Positions 1 through 13,100 of a DNA stretch of 64,000 nucleotides are shown here, in pieces. Position 1 is the first letter of the stretch, and each line of letters begins with the position of its first letter. The stretch spans positions 100,039,417 through 100,103,416 of the forward strand of contig NC_077222.1 in NCBI RefSeq assembly GCF_024763615.1, written 5' to 3'. The stretch is from Phlebotomus papatasi. Its lineage: Eukaryota; Arthropoda; Insecta; Diptera; Psychodidae. The notes under the pieces are model-generated. The model saw only the letters and a list, made by a program, of their open reading frames with translations. It was not told the DNA's origin and did no database searches. The translations under genes were made by a program, and so were the position numbers.

Positions 1-635
1 TTATTATTATTCATTGAAATATTTATCAGCCTCATACAAATATTTTTTTGTACAAATTATATGCAATAAAAAATTTCATTTGGTGGCTAATTCTACCCCT
101 GGTCTCCCTTATATGTAGTAGTAACTCTACTGACGAAAATTTGACGGTATTTTTATGACAGTGAATTACTTCATAAATCAATTTATTCCACAACTTTTTT
201 TTTAAGCCTTTATTCATTGATTTGTTAAATGGTTATCTTAATTAATAACATTATAATATAAATTTTCGAAATGTGTACTGAGAAACCCTTTATAATTTTT
301 TCTTGGGAAATTTTTCGTAACAATAACGTAAATTTTACTTAGAGAACTAATTCTTGTTTTGTTTTGTTAAATTTGCTTAGCAATATTGAGGCAATTTTCC
401 AACTGTTTCTTTACAAAAATTGTAATTTTCTTTTGAAAGATCTTTCGTGGAACTGACGTTAATATTCCGTCAAAGTTATAAGGCATGGTAGGGTAGTTTA
501 ATGACGGAGCAGTTTCAATTTTTTCATATTCTTTGAAAGGAATGGAATAAAACGTTTATGTTACTGAAGCAGCAACTTAAGCCCATGTTCGTAAAAATAA
601 ATTATTATCGTGACATTTCTCGTTTAACTTCTGTA

Positions 636-752
636 GGGGAAAGTGGGGCACCTTTGATTTGGGGCAGCCTTGAAATTTGTATTTTTTATCCTATTTTTTT
701 TAATGGGATTGGGCCTTATCATGATGAATTTTAGTTTCGCAATTGATTTGTT
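636..752. repeat. half copy of a GGGGAAAGTGGGGCACC-type MITE
   Basis: The left end TAGGGGAAAGTGGGGCACC is followed by sequence matching one half of the complete element at 7661-7833, including the gcgaaactaaa / catgataaggc stretch in reverse orientation. No matching right terminus is seen downstream, so this is a truncated copy. Seen in sequence; family assignment rests on similarity within the window. Confidence 0.6.
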
Positions 753-1429
753 GATCTTTGATTTATTTATTGATAGATCAAGTTCGAAAATTCACGAAGT
801 AGATTTCCTAAAACCTCATTAACCAAAAAATAAAACTAAAATAAAATTTCAGCGTTTTTCAAGAGCTTAAAAACTGCAAATTTAATTGTTTTAATATTTT
901 TTTGTGAATGTTTTCAGCAAGATATTCTAAATTTTTTATAATACTATAAAAATTCAAAATTTTAGAATGTACTTTTGTAAAATTACTGAAAATGACATAT
1001 TCTAAAGTAATATAATGATCCGTCAATGTTTTGAAGCAGTAAAGCACTGTGAAAGACATTTGCTTCGTATAAAAAATTATAAAAAAGTGTTCAATTAATG
1101 AGGAATATGTGGCGATGTCTCATTTTCTCTGTATGATCAATTAATGCTAAAATTCTGTTATAAAGTTCGTGCCAGATTATATTTTTGAAATTTTAATCAA
1201 TTATGCAAGTTTCAATTAAACGCATTTTGTCTTTCAGACAAGTGAAAACGTATTTACCACAATAGATCAATGAAGTTAAAGGATTATCGTTAATATTATT
1301 TTTAACTTTCAGAATATACAAAGTTTCACTTGTGTTTATCACCTTTTTGTAAAATGGTTTCAAAATGCATTTAGAGGTGAAATTACCCTTCCCCTCCCCT
1401 ATATAAATCGATTTTCTTCTCAATTTTAC

Positions 1430-2270
1430 TTATAGAAAAGTTGAAATTTTCTCATTGGGAAATTTTTGGGAAGTATAACGTAAATTTTCCGTGACAGTAA
1501 ATTATTGTTTTTCATTTGAAAATAATGTCAATAAAATCACTGAAATATAACTAAACTAGTTTAAAAAAAAAAAAACTTTAAAACATTCTCATTAGAAATG
1601 TTTCGAATGTTATAACGTAAATTTTATCTCACAATATCAATTCTTTTTCTTCTGAAAATAATGCTTATCAATTAAAATTTGACGTAACATTTACTTAAAA
1701 AACTTTTAAAATTTTTTTTATTGGGAAATCCTTCGTAATTCTAACGTAAATTTTACCTGACGATATTAATTCTTTTTGTTCGAAAAATAATGTCAATAAT
1801 CATGGCAACGCTTTTGTTTAGAAAACATTTAAATTTTACTTAATTCGGAAAATACTATCAATAATATTTTAAATTTGACGAAACAATTTAGAAAACTTTT
1901 AAAATTTTCTCATGGGAAATTTTACGGAAGTATGACGTAAATTTTACCTCACGATTTTTGTCTTTTTCCTTCTGAAAACATTGCCAAATATCATTAAATT
2001 GACTAAATTTTTGCTTAGAAAACTTTTAACATTGGGAAATTTTTCGTAGCTATAACGTAAATTTGCCTTGATGGCATTAATTCTTTTCCTTTCAAAAATA
2101 ATGCCAGTAATCATTCAAATTTGACGAAAGTTTTTTTTAGAAAACTTTTGCTATTTATCGTGATTTTTTTTTTAATTTTTCAAACCGCCATCATGCAGGA
2201 AAAAGAACTAAAGCTTTATAGTAAATTTTACGTTATTATTACGTAGAGATTTTTCCACATCTTTTCATAT
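1430..2270. repeat. degenerate AT-rich tandem array, unit about 115-195 bp
   Basis: The phrase TTGGGAAATTTTTCG followed by TAACGTAAATTTTAC and then TTCTTTTTCTTCTGAAAATAATG recurs near 1470, 1615, 1742, 1936 and 2053, with an outlying copy near 300-350. Spacing varies from about 117 to 194 bp and the copies are diverged, so this is an old, non-homogenised satellite-like array. Positions 1-1430 otherwise hold only AT-rich sequence and the half MITE at 636. Confidence 0.55.
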
Positions 2271-2797
2271 CGTAAGAATTACGTTGTTGTTCCTTTATTT
2301 TACTTCATGGGTCAATTTACTCAATATTGCAAGAATATTTATCCATTTTCTTCCTCCTTGAATAATAAACGAAAAGTCAGACGCACAACGATCTTTGGAA
2401 AGGCTATCACGAATTCGTCACATTTGGACAGTGTTATGGAGTAAATATGCATGTCATCGAGTATTTAAACTTCTACTTAATAGCTACTAATAACACCTAG
2501 AACAGAAGGGAATGATTAAATTAAAAATTAATTGACATTAATAGCATTTCTCTTTCGTTTCACATTAAATAGCTGGCATATAGAATAACATGAGAGTGGG
2601 CTTTCTTTTGTGCTTTATTTAGGGCTCTTCCGTTTTGCTTATGGTTCATTGACACGAATATTGTCTGGGTGTCTATCGATCTGATTTGGACGTGAGATAT
2701 GTGCTGTTTTTTATTCAACCCCCAACGAAAAAAAAATAACCAGACATTTGGGGTGGACCCTGTAATTTACTTTAGTCGCGAAAATTCCGGGAAATAC

Positions 2798-2998
2798 TAT
2801 AAAAACACAGAATTAGTTTGAGGAACACTCAGACAAAGTCTGCAAATATTGCTTGTCTTCAGAGTTCATTACATGGTGTAAGAATTTTATTGGAGTCTCA
2901 TGAATGTGAAAATGAAAGTCATCCTCGTGAATTTCATGACTTTTTCATCGTCCATTGCGATTACAGCATTTTATTCGCAATCATGCACTTTTGTCTAG
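2798..2998 (+). promoter_or_regulatory. possible TATA/initiator pair and short hydrophobic ORF
   Basis: TATAAAA at 2798 is followed 33 bp later by a TCAG-type insect initiator (A at 2831). Downstream, ATG at 2900 (second ATG at 2912) opens a 32-codon frame ending at TAG 2996-2998, with a hydrophobic stretch resembling a signal peptide. It could be the 5' end of the plus-strand gene suggested by the exons at 3925 and 8852, but I see no convincing splice donor joining them. Low confidence; chance is a fair alternative in AT-rich DNA. Confidence 0.2.
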
Positions 2999-3924
2999 AA
3001 AACTAAATTAAAGCAATGCCAGGAATATAATAAAATTATAGGAAAATTATTGGTGTGCCAGGCAGTCATCCCTTTTATTCTCATTTTTTGTCTGCTGAGA
3101 ATTTTTCATCGACACAAATTGGAGATTAGTATAGCAAATGCACAGAGCTAAGCGATTGAAGTGATTGAAAAAAAAGAAATTATTGAGAAAAAATTTTTAA
3201 AAATATATTTTAAAGTAATTGTAAAGCCATTATGAAGGTGTTATATAAAAAAAATGAAAAAAATATATTGGCGAAGAAAGTAAAAAATTAGCACATGAAT
3301 GTACTAAATTAATATATGTCCATGATTTACAATCAGAATTAAATGGTACTGACTTTGTCACTAAGTTTAATGTTATGTTAAATATATGCTTATGTTGACA
3401 GTTATCTGGATTTAGGCCTATTACCCATAGCCTAATTTGTACTAAATATGTGGCAAGCTCAGATAAGTTGACGATAAGTTGAATTTTTATACCGTAGCAA
3501 ATTTTGAAATTCTTGTGAATCAAAATGAAATATTATACAGACATGCTTTGAAACAATAGGGGTAGGTTTTCTGACTTCGAACACTTCATATTTTCCCATA
3601 TTCCTTTGATGAATCTGACCTATCTATTGAAATTTTAATAGCTAGTCTTTAGTCACATATTTCCCGAAAAAAATAGATAAGATTCATTAAAGTTAAAGAA
3701 ACATGATAGAAATATGAAATATTCGAAACCAAAGTATGTTCGCAGTATGAAAGCCTTCCTTATCTCTCTAGGACCCTTACCGACAATTTTTGAATATATC
3801 ATTGATAAAAGCTTTGAAAGATTTTAGCTTTGGAAGTTTCTGCACATTTCACCACTCTTTTTATTCTAATTAAATACGAGATTAATACTTAAGTTTAAAT
3901 ATAATTTAATATATTTCTTTTCAG

Positions 3925-3996
3925 TATAATTGTCTCCCTTCAACTTCGGCCATCGCCGTCTTAGCGTTGCTTCCAACCTTCATGATAAAACAATGG
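3925..3996 (+). CDS. candidate internal coding exon, unknown protein
   Basis: A 72-nt segment is bounded by a strong acceptor (TTTCTTTTCAG before 3925) and a consensus donor (TGG|GTAAGT after 3996). Only one frame is open through it: 24 codons, phase 0 at both ends, hydrophobic (reads YNCLPSTSAIAVLALLPTFM then IKQW), possibly part of a membrane segment. It is in phase with the plus-strand exon at 8852-9100, which would make a 4.86-kb intron containing two Fas1 exons on the opposite strand. I do not recognise the protein. GC content is clearly above the surroundings. It could be a decoy exon; transcript data would decide. Confidence 0.4.
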
Positions 3997-4453
3997 GTAA
4001 GTTCTTTCGCTGTTTTTATGTTCCTGTATTTTACAATTTTACGTTAAATTGGGGTCGAATGAGCATTTACCTATCAAAATTTCAGAGAGCCTAACTAATA
4101 TTAATACTAATAATTGTTTACTAATTAAAATTGTCAATATGAAGGTTTTCATATTGACTCATATTTTTCTTGTATTGCCACTTTAATTTAAGGATTTTGG
4201 ACAGTGATTTTGGATAATATATTTCTGATAGACTTAATAGACCTTTTTCTTCTTAAAATTATCACTATTATTCTGTAAGAAGTTAATTTTAAAATGTGAA
4301 CATTCTATCTTCAGTATTTTTAGAACATTGTTCTAATTTCTAATAGCTTCATAGAAGTATAAAATAATGTAAAGTTTACGACTTGGTAACACATGTCAAC
4401 CCAGTCGACGACCGAAGCCACTAATCCAAATCCTTTCAATCTCTACCATCTTT

Positions 4454-4980
4454 ATACGGGCTTCAGACCTAAGGTTTAGTTATATGACTTAACTACAGTC
4501 AGCTCTTCGTTATCCGGCACTTCGTTATCCGGGTGACAGCTGCCAAACACTGGCGGTTGATGTATTCAAAATTATTTTGACTAAACATGAAGTTTGTCCA
4601 GAGTGAATTAAAGTATTATTATCATTGTATCGAAGTTTTTAATACATAATTGTGATAAAAAATTAAACATAAGCACACCATGAAGAAAATTCTCTTGTTC
4701 TTTGATAGACAGAAAATAAATTCACACAGCACAAAATATAAAAACCGTTGATCATTCAAAAAACCTAAATGTCATTTTGTCCCCCAGTCAGCCGGATAAC
4801 GAAGAGTCGAGTGTACTCTAGTTTTTTATCAATTATGATTTTTTGGAAAAATTTAACTTTAGAATTGGATTAGTAAGGATAAATGATCTATTAGGCTCTC
4901 AAAAAACAATAAAGTTGCTCGCAATTTAAGATTTTGAGACATTCGGGAACTGGGCTAAACTACTAGTTTGAAACCGGCCT
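4454..4980. repeat. MITE of the cttcagacctaagg family, split by a second MITE
   Basis: The left part (ACGGGCTTCAGACCTAAGG, 4456-4493) and right part (GGGAACTGGGCTAAACTACT to about 4980) match the two ends of the intact copy at 15719-15893. Between them lies a separate element with its own inverted repeats (4496-4813). The intact copy elsewhere in the window supplies the pre-insertion structure. Confidence 0.65.
4496..4813. mobile_element. pogo/Tigger-like MITE, TA target site
   Basis: 318 bp. The left terminus CAGTCAGCTCTTCGTTATCC and the reverse complement of the right terminus CACTCGACTCTTCGTTATCC are near-identical inverted repeats, flanked by TA at 4494-4495 and 4814-4815. Termini starting CAGT with TTCGTTATCCGG are typical of pogo/Tigger relatives of Tc1/mariner. 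There is no coding capacity. It is inserted in the MITE at 4454-4980. Confidence 0.75.
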
Positions 4981-6948
4981 TATCGGTGCTGCTTAAGAAT
5001 CATATTGCTTTGTGATTCTTATTGTTCAAATGGATATGGATTCTTATTCGTCAAAAACGGGTGGCACCTTTTTTTTATTTTTCTCAAAATTGGCCCAAAC
5101 TTTTTTAATGATTTTCAGATATGTTTTGGAGATATCCCAGGAAAATATCTCGTTCAAATATAACCATAATCGTAAAATTCGCCATTTTAAATTATTCAAG
5201 CTCAAAAGTCAAGGTCAAAATTTGGAGGGCTCACTTTACAACCGATGTAGTTGAATTTGGACTTTTTGTAAAATAATTAACTTTTATTGTCCGGCTATAT
5301 CAGCCCCAATCGATAACGAAGTGGTCAAGTAAACGTAATTGATTTATTTTTCTTAAATATCGCTTTTTAATAAATATTATTTTTATTTGGTCGTAAGCAT
5401 GTTACTAATAACAAGAATATTCTAAAATGCGCATTTCTTAGCCAATTTCCCAGCTCAGTTTTTTTCTAAGCATATTCAAGTTTTAGTACAAAATTCTATG
5501 TTTTCAACTTTATCTTCTCTTCGTCTTTAAAACCTCTTAAATCTTGAACAGAAATAAGAAAGAATTTTATTTTAATTCTATTAAGAGTCCATTTTTATAT
5601 CTAACGGAAATATGTAAATACACTCGTTTAATTTAGTACAAACCTGTGCTAAATTATTGCGAATTTTCAAATATGCAATAGCTGCATTACTTGGAAGCAG
5701 CGATTAGAGTTTTGGAAGTAAGATAAAAAAATATGATAAATGTAAGTGAGCTAGATACCTTCATAATTAGTGTAGATGGTATAAATGAGACCTAAAGAGA
5801 ATAATGAAGATATAATTATTTTTGAAGAGCAATCAATGTTTGATTGAAGCCATGTTTTGTCACTTAAATTGCGTAACTCTGTGCCTTGAAAGTTGCTATC
5901 GTGATATCCAACAAATAAATCAATATTTTGATTAGTATATAACTATATATAAAATATTTATAAGATCGACTTTTTGCTTTACCATAATTCCAAAATGCTC
6001 TATATATTCGTGAATAGGCAAAATTGTGAGAAATTTTTACTGACAGAAGAGTTATTCTATGGTGTTCTTAAATGAGTATAGTCTTTGATGGGATTTTTTT
6101 TAAATAGAGAAAAGATTATTTAAAAACAAAAGTTTTATCATTCTTGCATCTCATATTACACACAAAAATGCAGTTTTCTTGGTCAAATCAAATAATGAAT
6201 TCAACTATAAGAATGGAAGTTATAAGAATGCTCTACATTTTGTATTTGTCATACTTACATTTACAATCTTAACGAATGGAAATGTAGTTTGTGTCCCATC
6301 AATATTCATTTAAGACATGCGAAGCGTTTTGGACAAATTACAGATCGGTTCATCATCAAAAGTTATCTCTCTTCTTGATTTTTATTTCTAAATGATTTTT
6401 TTTGAAGCGTCGAATGAGGGACGAGTTAAAATGGTAATTTTGAAAATTAATTTAAAGAAAAAGAAATACAGTCAAAAGAAAAGAAATAAGAAAAGTCTTT
6501 AGCTATTCTTTGGGTTTTTTTTAAAAGCTGAATTTGTTATTTGTCTATTGTTAAATTGGTTCAATAAATAAAGCTATATGATCATTCCGAATGATTTGAA
6601 AAAGAAAATTGGTGGCAATTTTATGAATGACAAATGAGCTGATTGATAGTTATTGCAATTATCTTTTTACCTTGAATAACTGAACGTGGGAAAATATCCA
6701 GTTTTTCAGGTTTTGAAAAAATACAATAAAATTTTTACATTAGTTACTCCTAGAAGTCATATAAGAATGAAAAATAAATCAGTTTGAAGATTGAAGGAAA
6801 ATTATTAGAAAAGTTGAATTTAAATAAATAAATATTCTTGCGTATAAGTGATTTTAAAAAAAAATATTAGGAAGAAAGAATTTTAAAGAGGGTTATATGA
6901 GTTCAAAATGAAGGGGACATCTCTACCTCAAAATAGACAAATACTGAC
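4981..6948. other. AT-rich intron sequence, nothing recognised
   Basis: This stretch lies in the Fas1 intron downstream of the 6949-7115 exon (minus strand). I see no open frame with splice signals, no inverted-repeat element and no RNA gene. Confidence 0.5.
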
Positions 6949-7115
6949 CTCTAAAAATTCTTTCACCGTATTGTCGACAATCATCAATGGGCGACTGATG
7001 AGGTGAACAACACCATTCTTCACTGGAATATTCGCCTGTACAATTTCCGCCAGGACATTGCCAGGTGTATGTTTATCGTCCCCAATAACTGTATTTGAAG
7101 TCACGGAAACTATCT
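6949..7115 (-). CDS. Fas1: Fas1 coding exon 6, end of domain 2
   Basis: 167 nt, following a 72-bp intron. The acceptor is TTGAACTTTCAG; the donor is GAG|GTCAGTAT. It encodes NTVIGDDKHTPGNVLAEIV and NGVVHLISRPLMIVDNTV, the conserved end of FAS1 domain 2, then VKEFLE. It ends in phase 0; the next exon is not in the window. Confidence 0.88.
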
Positions 7116-10100
7116 CTGAAAGTTCAACAAAGGGGGAGGACGTGGGTAATTTGAAAAAAAAAATCAATTTCAATTGCAATGTATTACTTTTGGAGGATTT
7201 GCTATCCGACGTCTGCGAGAACGTGATTTGCACCTTTAAGTTGTCTTCGAAGGCCAATGTGGGCAGGGGATCGCCGAAGGGAGCTGCTGCTGTAAAGAGC
7301 ACTCGATTGGGAATGATGTGTCCGTCGATGACCTTCTTGTCAAACAAGTCTGCTCTTGGTGGTGGCTAAGGGATAGAAAGTAATTGGATGTTTTCTCTCT
7401 CGTTATGTCATATCAAATTCTAACGTATGCGGGCTGAAAAGTAGACAACATTTACGGAATTGAAGGAGAGGCGGAGGAAGATAAATAACGATTATACGTT
7501 ATTTCTCGGCATCCGCATAGTCGGGGGAATTAAAAGGTCTTCAGATCTAATGTTCATCTTCATGGATTACCTTTCATTATTTCTTATCACGATTGATTTT
7601 TGAGAATATCGCCGGTACACATATAAAGCATGTAAATAACAATAAATAATGACATTGATAGGGGGAAGTGGGGCACCTTTGAATTTAGGTACCTTGGGTA
7701 CCTTTGAATTTGAGTTAGCTCGACAAGCGAATTGTGAAACTAAATTACATTATGATAAGCCTCAATTCCTTTTAAAAATTAAAAAAAAGCCGAATTTCAA
7801 AGGTAGCTCAATTCAAAGGTGCCCCACTTTCCCTATATTTTTATAAACAAAAATAGGATTATTGCAGACGTTTTTTTAGATCGGAAATTTAAGTAACTAA
7901 AAAGAGATAGAATTAAAATCTCTTAGATACGTTCATGGAAAAAGTAAGGACGAAAATCTTTAAGGGGTTACATGGGTGACTCAGGTCAAAAAATTATTTT
8001 TTTTTTAATTTTTTTATTTTATAGTACTTATAGTATAACATTTGAAAAATATTTTCTGAAAATTTCAAATCAATCGGAGTAAAACTCTTGGAGGTAGAGC
8101 AGTTTTAGTAATGCATTCCGCCCTCGTGCGCAAATTGTTGTAAAACTTTAAACGCGTTTTTCTCAAAATACTGTTTTACAATGCGGTAGTCAAGATTACT
8201 CAGAGTCTACTGAACCGATCTTTCTGAAATTTTGCATACTAGTTTTGAGAAGTATTATAGTGTTTGAACCGTTTGAACGAAGGATTTGCCTTTCTTTTAA
8301 TCAGAACCACTTTTACAATACAAAATGTGTTGAAAAAGAGGGTAAAATTGATACTTTTTTACAAAAACTTTTGCCAAAAATCCAAATTTTGTTTTTTTTT
8401 TTTTTTTCAAAAATACTTCGTTCATCCACGGGTCCAACCAATCCTCTAACCGAGTATATTCGGTTTTTTGATTTCAAATGAACCTACTGGGAGAAATCCT
8501 GCCTACCGCAAGATCTGTTTTTTGAGGAATGGATCCAAAAATAAGCTACCAACGGTAAAATTTTCAAAATTTTTCATTTTTTTTTAAATTTTGTTCTAAA
8601 GTTACTCTTTTATATCCTAAAGGTTGGAATTTCTAAAATATTTTCGACACAATAAATTATTATCAGAAAAGGCCTATTTTTTGACCTGAGGACCCATGTA
8701 ACCTTTTAAACTTTAAAGTAATCTCGTGAATTATCGTCTTGGCCGTCAAAAGTTTCTCGGGAACTCCCACCGTTTCTCTGATTCACCGTAATAATATATG
8801 CCTTATGAGGATCCAACATGAATTAACTTTCATTACTAAACTTCTCTACAGTATCCTTCTTGCGTTCTCGCAAGTGTAATTCACAGGCTAAGAACGCTCT
8901 TAGGAGAAATCGGTGCCGCTCCAAGAGACATCTATGATGTCAAGTCAAATAGCAACGGTGGTTTAACCGTTGACAAGAAGCTATTGATAACAAATCCCAA
9001 ATTTATTGGGCTTCAATTTGAAAAATATCCCAGAAGTGCACCTATCATTCACAACGCTATTCAAAGCAGTAGCGTCTTTAACGAACAGTGCGTACTTTAG
9101 GAACCAATAACTTCCGAATCTTGGCTGAGTCTCCTATAACCAAAAGACTCATTAGGTATTCAGTACATCTCGAGCATTTTATTTTAAAGTATTACATTAC
9201 TGAGTGATTTATATTCACATACTTTTCCAAAAAAGAAAATCTTAAAGGAGTTAAAAAGCGGTCCAGGCTTTGCGAAATACTCGAACTCGTGACTTCAATG
9301 CTATATCTCAAAAGTACATTCGCATCATTTACTGCTTATCGGTTCTCAACCGAATTAAACCGATTCATGAATCACTTAAAAGATCCCTAAAAAAAGGTTT
9401 AAGAGTAATAAAATTGATTTCCGGACAAAAATTGCTTATGGGTTCATAACCGGTTCATTATCGGTTTACAACCGATTTGAACTTATTTATAAATCACTCA
9501 AAATATTGACCAAAATACATCTCAAGAGTAATGTAATTGAATTTTGGATGAAAATTTAGGTATCGTTTATAAACCAGTGCATTACCAGTTCAGAACCGAT
9601 TGAAATCGGTTCAGACTTGTAATGAAATCCAAGGAATTCCAACTTAATGAGAATTATTCAACGGTATTTTCGTATAAGAACGAAATGTCCGCCTGGACAA
9701 CCTTTAAAAACATATCGAAAATTGAAAAAAAAAATCGCACGACGCATTTTCGGGCAATAAAAAAATATGATTTTTGTGAAGAAGAGGAGGGGTGAGGGAA
9801 AATAAGGGGCATATTAATGGTACCAGGTTCAACTTATGGGGGGAGGTCCCGTGAAGGTCCCAAGCCTCTATCTCTAACCCTTTGGGATCTGGAACTAACG
9901 AAAGAAAGCTAAGTCACCCGCAATGCTTTAGAAATTCAAAATTTTTAAGAACTGATAACAGTTTCTAACTAGAAGTCTACTTTAGAAAAGAAGAAAGTGG
10001 AATATTAGTAAGAAATCTGAGCACAAAGAATTCTCAAAGAATTTAGAATTCTCGACAAAGCGGAATTCCGATCAAATCAATTTATTTATTATCATTTATT

Positions 10101-13100
10101 ATCAAAGTTCGAACATCCAAATTGGATTGTCTCTAGAATTTCGTTTAGTCTGAAATTACAAATTTTTACCCTAATTGAAATTAAATTCTAGTCATTTGGA
10201 GGAGGATTGTCAAGACTAAATTTAATCTTGAACCCTGCTTTGATTTTGACTTATGATTGATGGAAATCTGTATTGATGATCACGTGATCATCAAGATAAA
10301 TTTAATTTGGATTTGAGTGTGAAAAATTGGGATAGAGTTCAAGATTTAATTTAGTTTTAATAATCCCTGGCTCTGTGTCACGAAGTAACTAGGTTTTGAT
10401 GTCTGATGGATTTGAGAACAAAAGATCGGACCAGGGTTCAAGATTAATTTTAGTCTGGATTTACCTATAATCGCGTGATGATCAAGTTGCTTTTAAGTGC
10501 AAAATGAAACACAGTTCAGGATTCTATCTCAGCCTTAATTTGTCTTGTTAATCACGTGGTCCTCAAGATAAATTCAATTTAGATTTTACTGTGAAAGGAA
10601 AGGATTACAGTGTAAATTTCTTGAAACTTTGCTACTTTTCAGTTCGCATACGTTATACAGGGCTGCACACCGATATTTATATCACTCAAAATCGATAAAT
10701 CAATCTCAGAAAATTGCATGGTACAGAAAATTTCTAATTGAAATTTACTTTACTTATTCCAAGACGATGGACGACTTTATGAATATATTAACTTTTATTC
10801 TAAATACGATGTCTGTCTTACCTTAAATCCCTCATCAATGGGAATAAAATAGGTGTGACTTCCAACAGCTTGAAATACAATTTCCTTCTTATTCATAATA
10901 ACTTTTTCACGATATGAGCGCATACGGTGGGAATTTATATCTAAACTCTCGGAATAAGTTAGGAATTGAAAGGCGTCTGGACTGAACAGCTCAATAGATG
11001 ACGATGGAAGTACTGTCAGGGGTTGCAGAACATCATCAATTACGTGGAGTACCTGCGTTTCATTTTGTTAGTCAGAGGATGACATCAAAAATGAATTAGG
11101 TCTCTACATCATACTTGCTTTCTCCCATCTGAATTCTGTAGTTGAATATTCGACCTCGATCGCAGGACGAGGGCATTGTTAATGAAAATTTTCTCCTGGG
11201 ACGCTTTCCCTCTTCTCGTTATGTACAATGGTGGATTTCCCTCCAAATCCGATGATATTGTTGAACCCAGTTGTTCCAATGTTGTGGCTACCGTTGCTGT
11301 CGTGTTTGAGGAAAAGAAAAAGAGTGATCGTATTTAGGGTGATTTCATGTGGAATAATCTTCTTTTGATCTCTCGGCGTGACATTGCACTTACAAATGTG
11401 ATAGAGGACGTGCGTTGTGTTTCCAGTGTACCGTTGAAAAGCTTCATTTGTTGGAGCAAAAAGTGTTAGCGAACGATATTTTAATGAGGCCATTGCTACT
11501 TGATTCCTCTCCAGGAGGGTGTAGAACTGAAATGATAAAAAATGAGAGCTTTCAAAGTTTTTGGTTAAAATGACTTTGTCAACTTTTCAGGAGATCTTTT
11601 GTTCAAAACTTTTTAAAAGAATTAAAAAATGAGGTATTTAAGAGAGCCTTACTTGATTATGTTAAAAAATATGTGTATTGATCTTAGAAACGTGGAACGA
11701 CTGAAATAAAATCGTAGGGGCGTAGCTTAAAATTCAGCACGTACTAAAAAAACTTAGAATAAAGGTTGTAGCTTTTACAGAATTAGTAAAAAATTAGACA
11801 AGAAACTTATGAAGCGGTAAAAGAAAAGCAAGAAGACAAGAAAATGAGAAGGTTAAGATTACAGTTTTTTATCCCTACTAAATCACATGCATATTAGTTT
11901 ATATATAAAAATGAAAAATTGAGAAGAAATTTCTCATATAAATTACTGAACATGTATTACAAGATAGAGCAGTAACATAAATATTGATTGAAGCTTTCTG
12001 ATAAATATCAGAATAATTAATAGTAGATTAATATCGTTAAAGACTTAAGTAATAAATATATTAAACATTCTTTGAAAATTCATTTTGAAAAATATGTAAT
12101 TTTTTGAAAATTCACAATAATTTTTTTCATTTGATGTAATTTCTCTGTAAAAGATGAAGACTTTTTAATTATAATATTTCCAGAGGGAGGTGAAGTTTAA
12201 CCTTCTGAATCAGTTCCGCCCATAAATCATTGCTTATCGCGCTTCATGCAAGAATGATATAAAACTAAAGATTTTACTTATTTAATTCTGATCTGATTAT
12301 TTAATAGGGGCTAACACTTTCTATAGTCAATGTTCAATATTAACCCATTTCTTACTATGGTATTATACATCATACGCAAATTGAGTGATTTTAGATGATT
12401 TATTCCTGGGCAATTTTTATCCGAATTGCTCTCGGGAAAGCATTTTTAGTAACTTTAGTTCTTCAATTACTTGGGAAAAATAGTCCGACAGAGATGAAAA
12501 TACATTTTCTTATTGCTTTCTTGCTTCGCGGAAGGTCTTGCAAAATTTCTGCTCAAAATGACGGACGGAAAATTCGACAACCCGTCGAATTTGTTAAAAT
12601 TGGCCTCTTTCGTCTTTCCTGATTTGAATTCTAGTTGCCAATTGGTTTTCTTGGATAGTCACTCTATCTAAACCAATAGAGTTTGTAATGAATTAATGCA
12701 CGGAATTTAAATTTAGTGATCGTTACGACGTGTGTTTGACAGGGGCTCCCCGCGCCACCATAATAGATAATTTTTTTTTCTTTTCAAAAAATTCATCTAT
12801 TAATCTGTAGGAAACTAATCCCAAAATATGAACAATCTATCTAAAGTATTTCTGGTACATTGACTGAATGGGTTAAATTTAGGGGAGGGCCCTCTAAAAT
12901 CTAAGGCATGAAATATAGACCACGCCCCCTGTACAAAATGTTATTACAGAATTCTTTTGTTTCAATCATGTCTAACGTTCTACCGAAATTAACTCATTTT
13001 CGCCAATTGTACATGACTAATTCTAAAATATTTTTTGAAAAGTAGGGTAAAGTGATACAAGCTAGACAATAATGGTACAAGCTGGGCAATAATGGTACAA

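Noticed and set aside
12395..12622. 75-codon frame as a small gene
   Set aside because: It lies wholly inside a TTAA-flanked MITE; the second copy has the same shadow.
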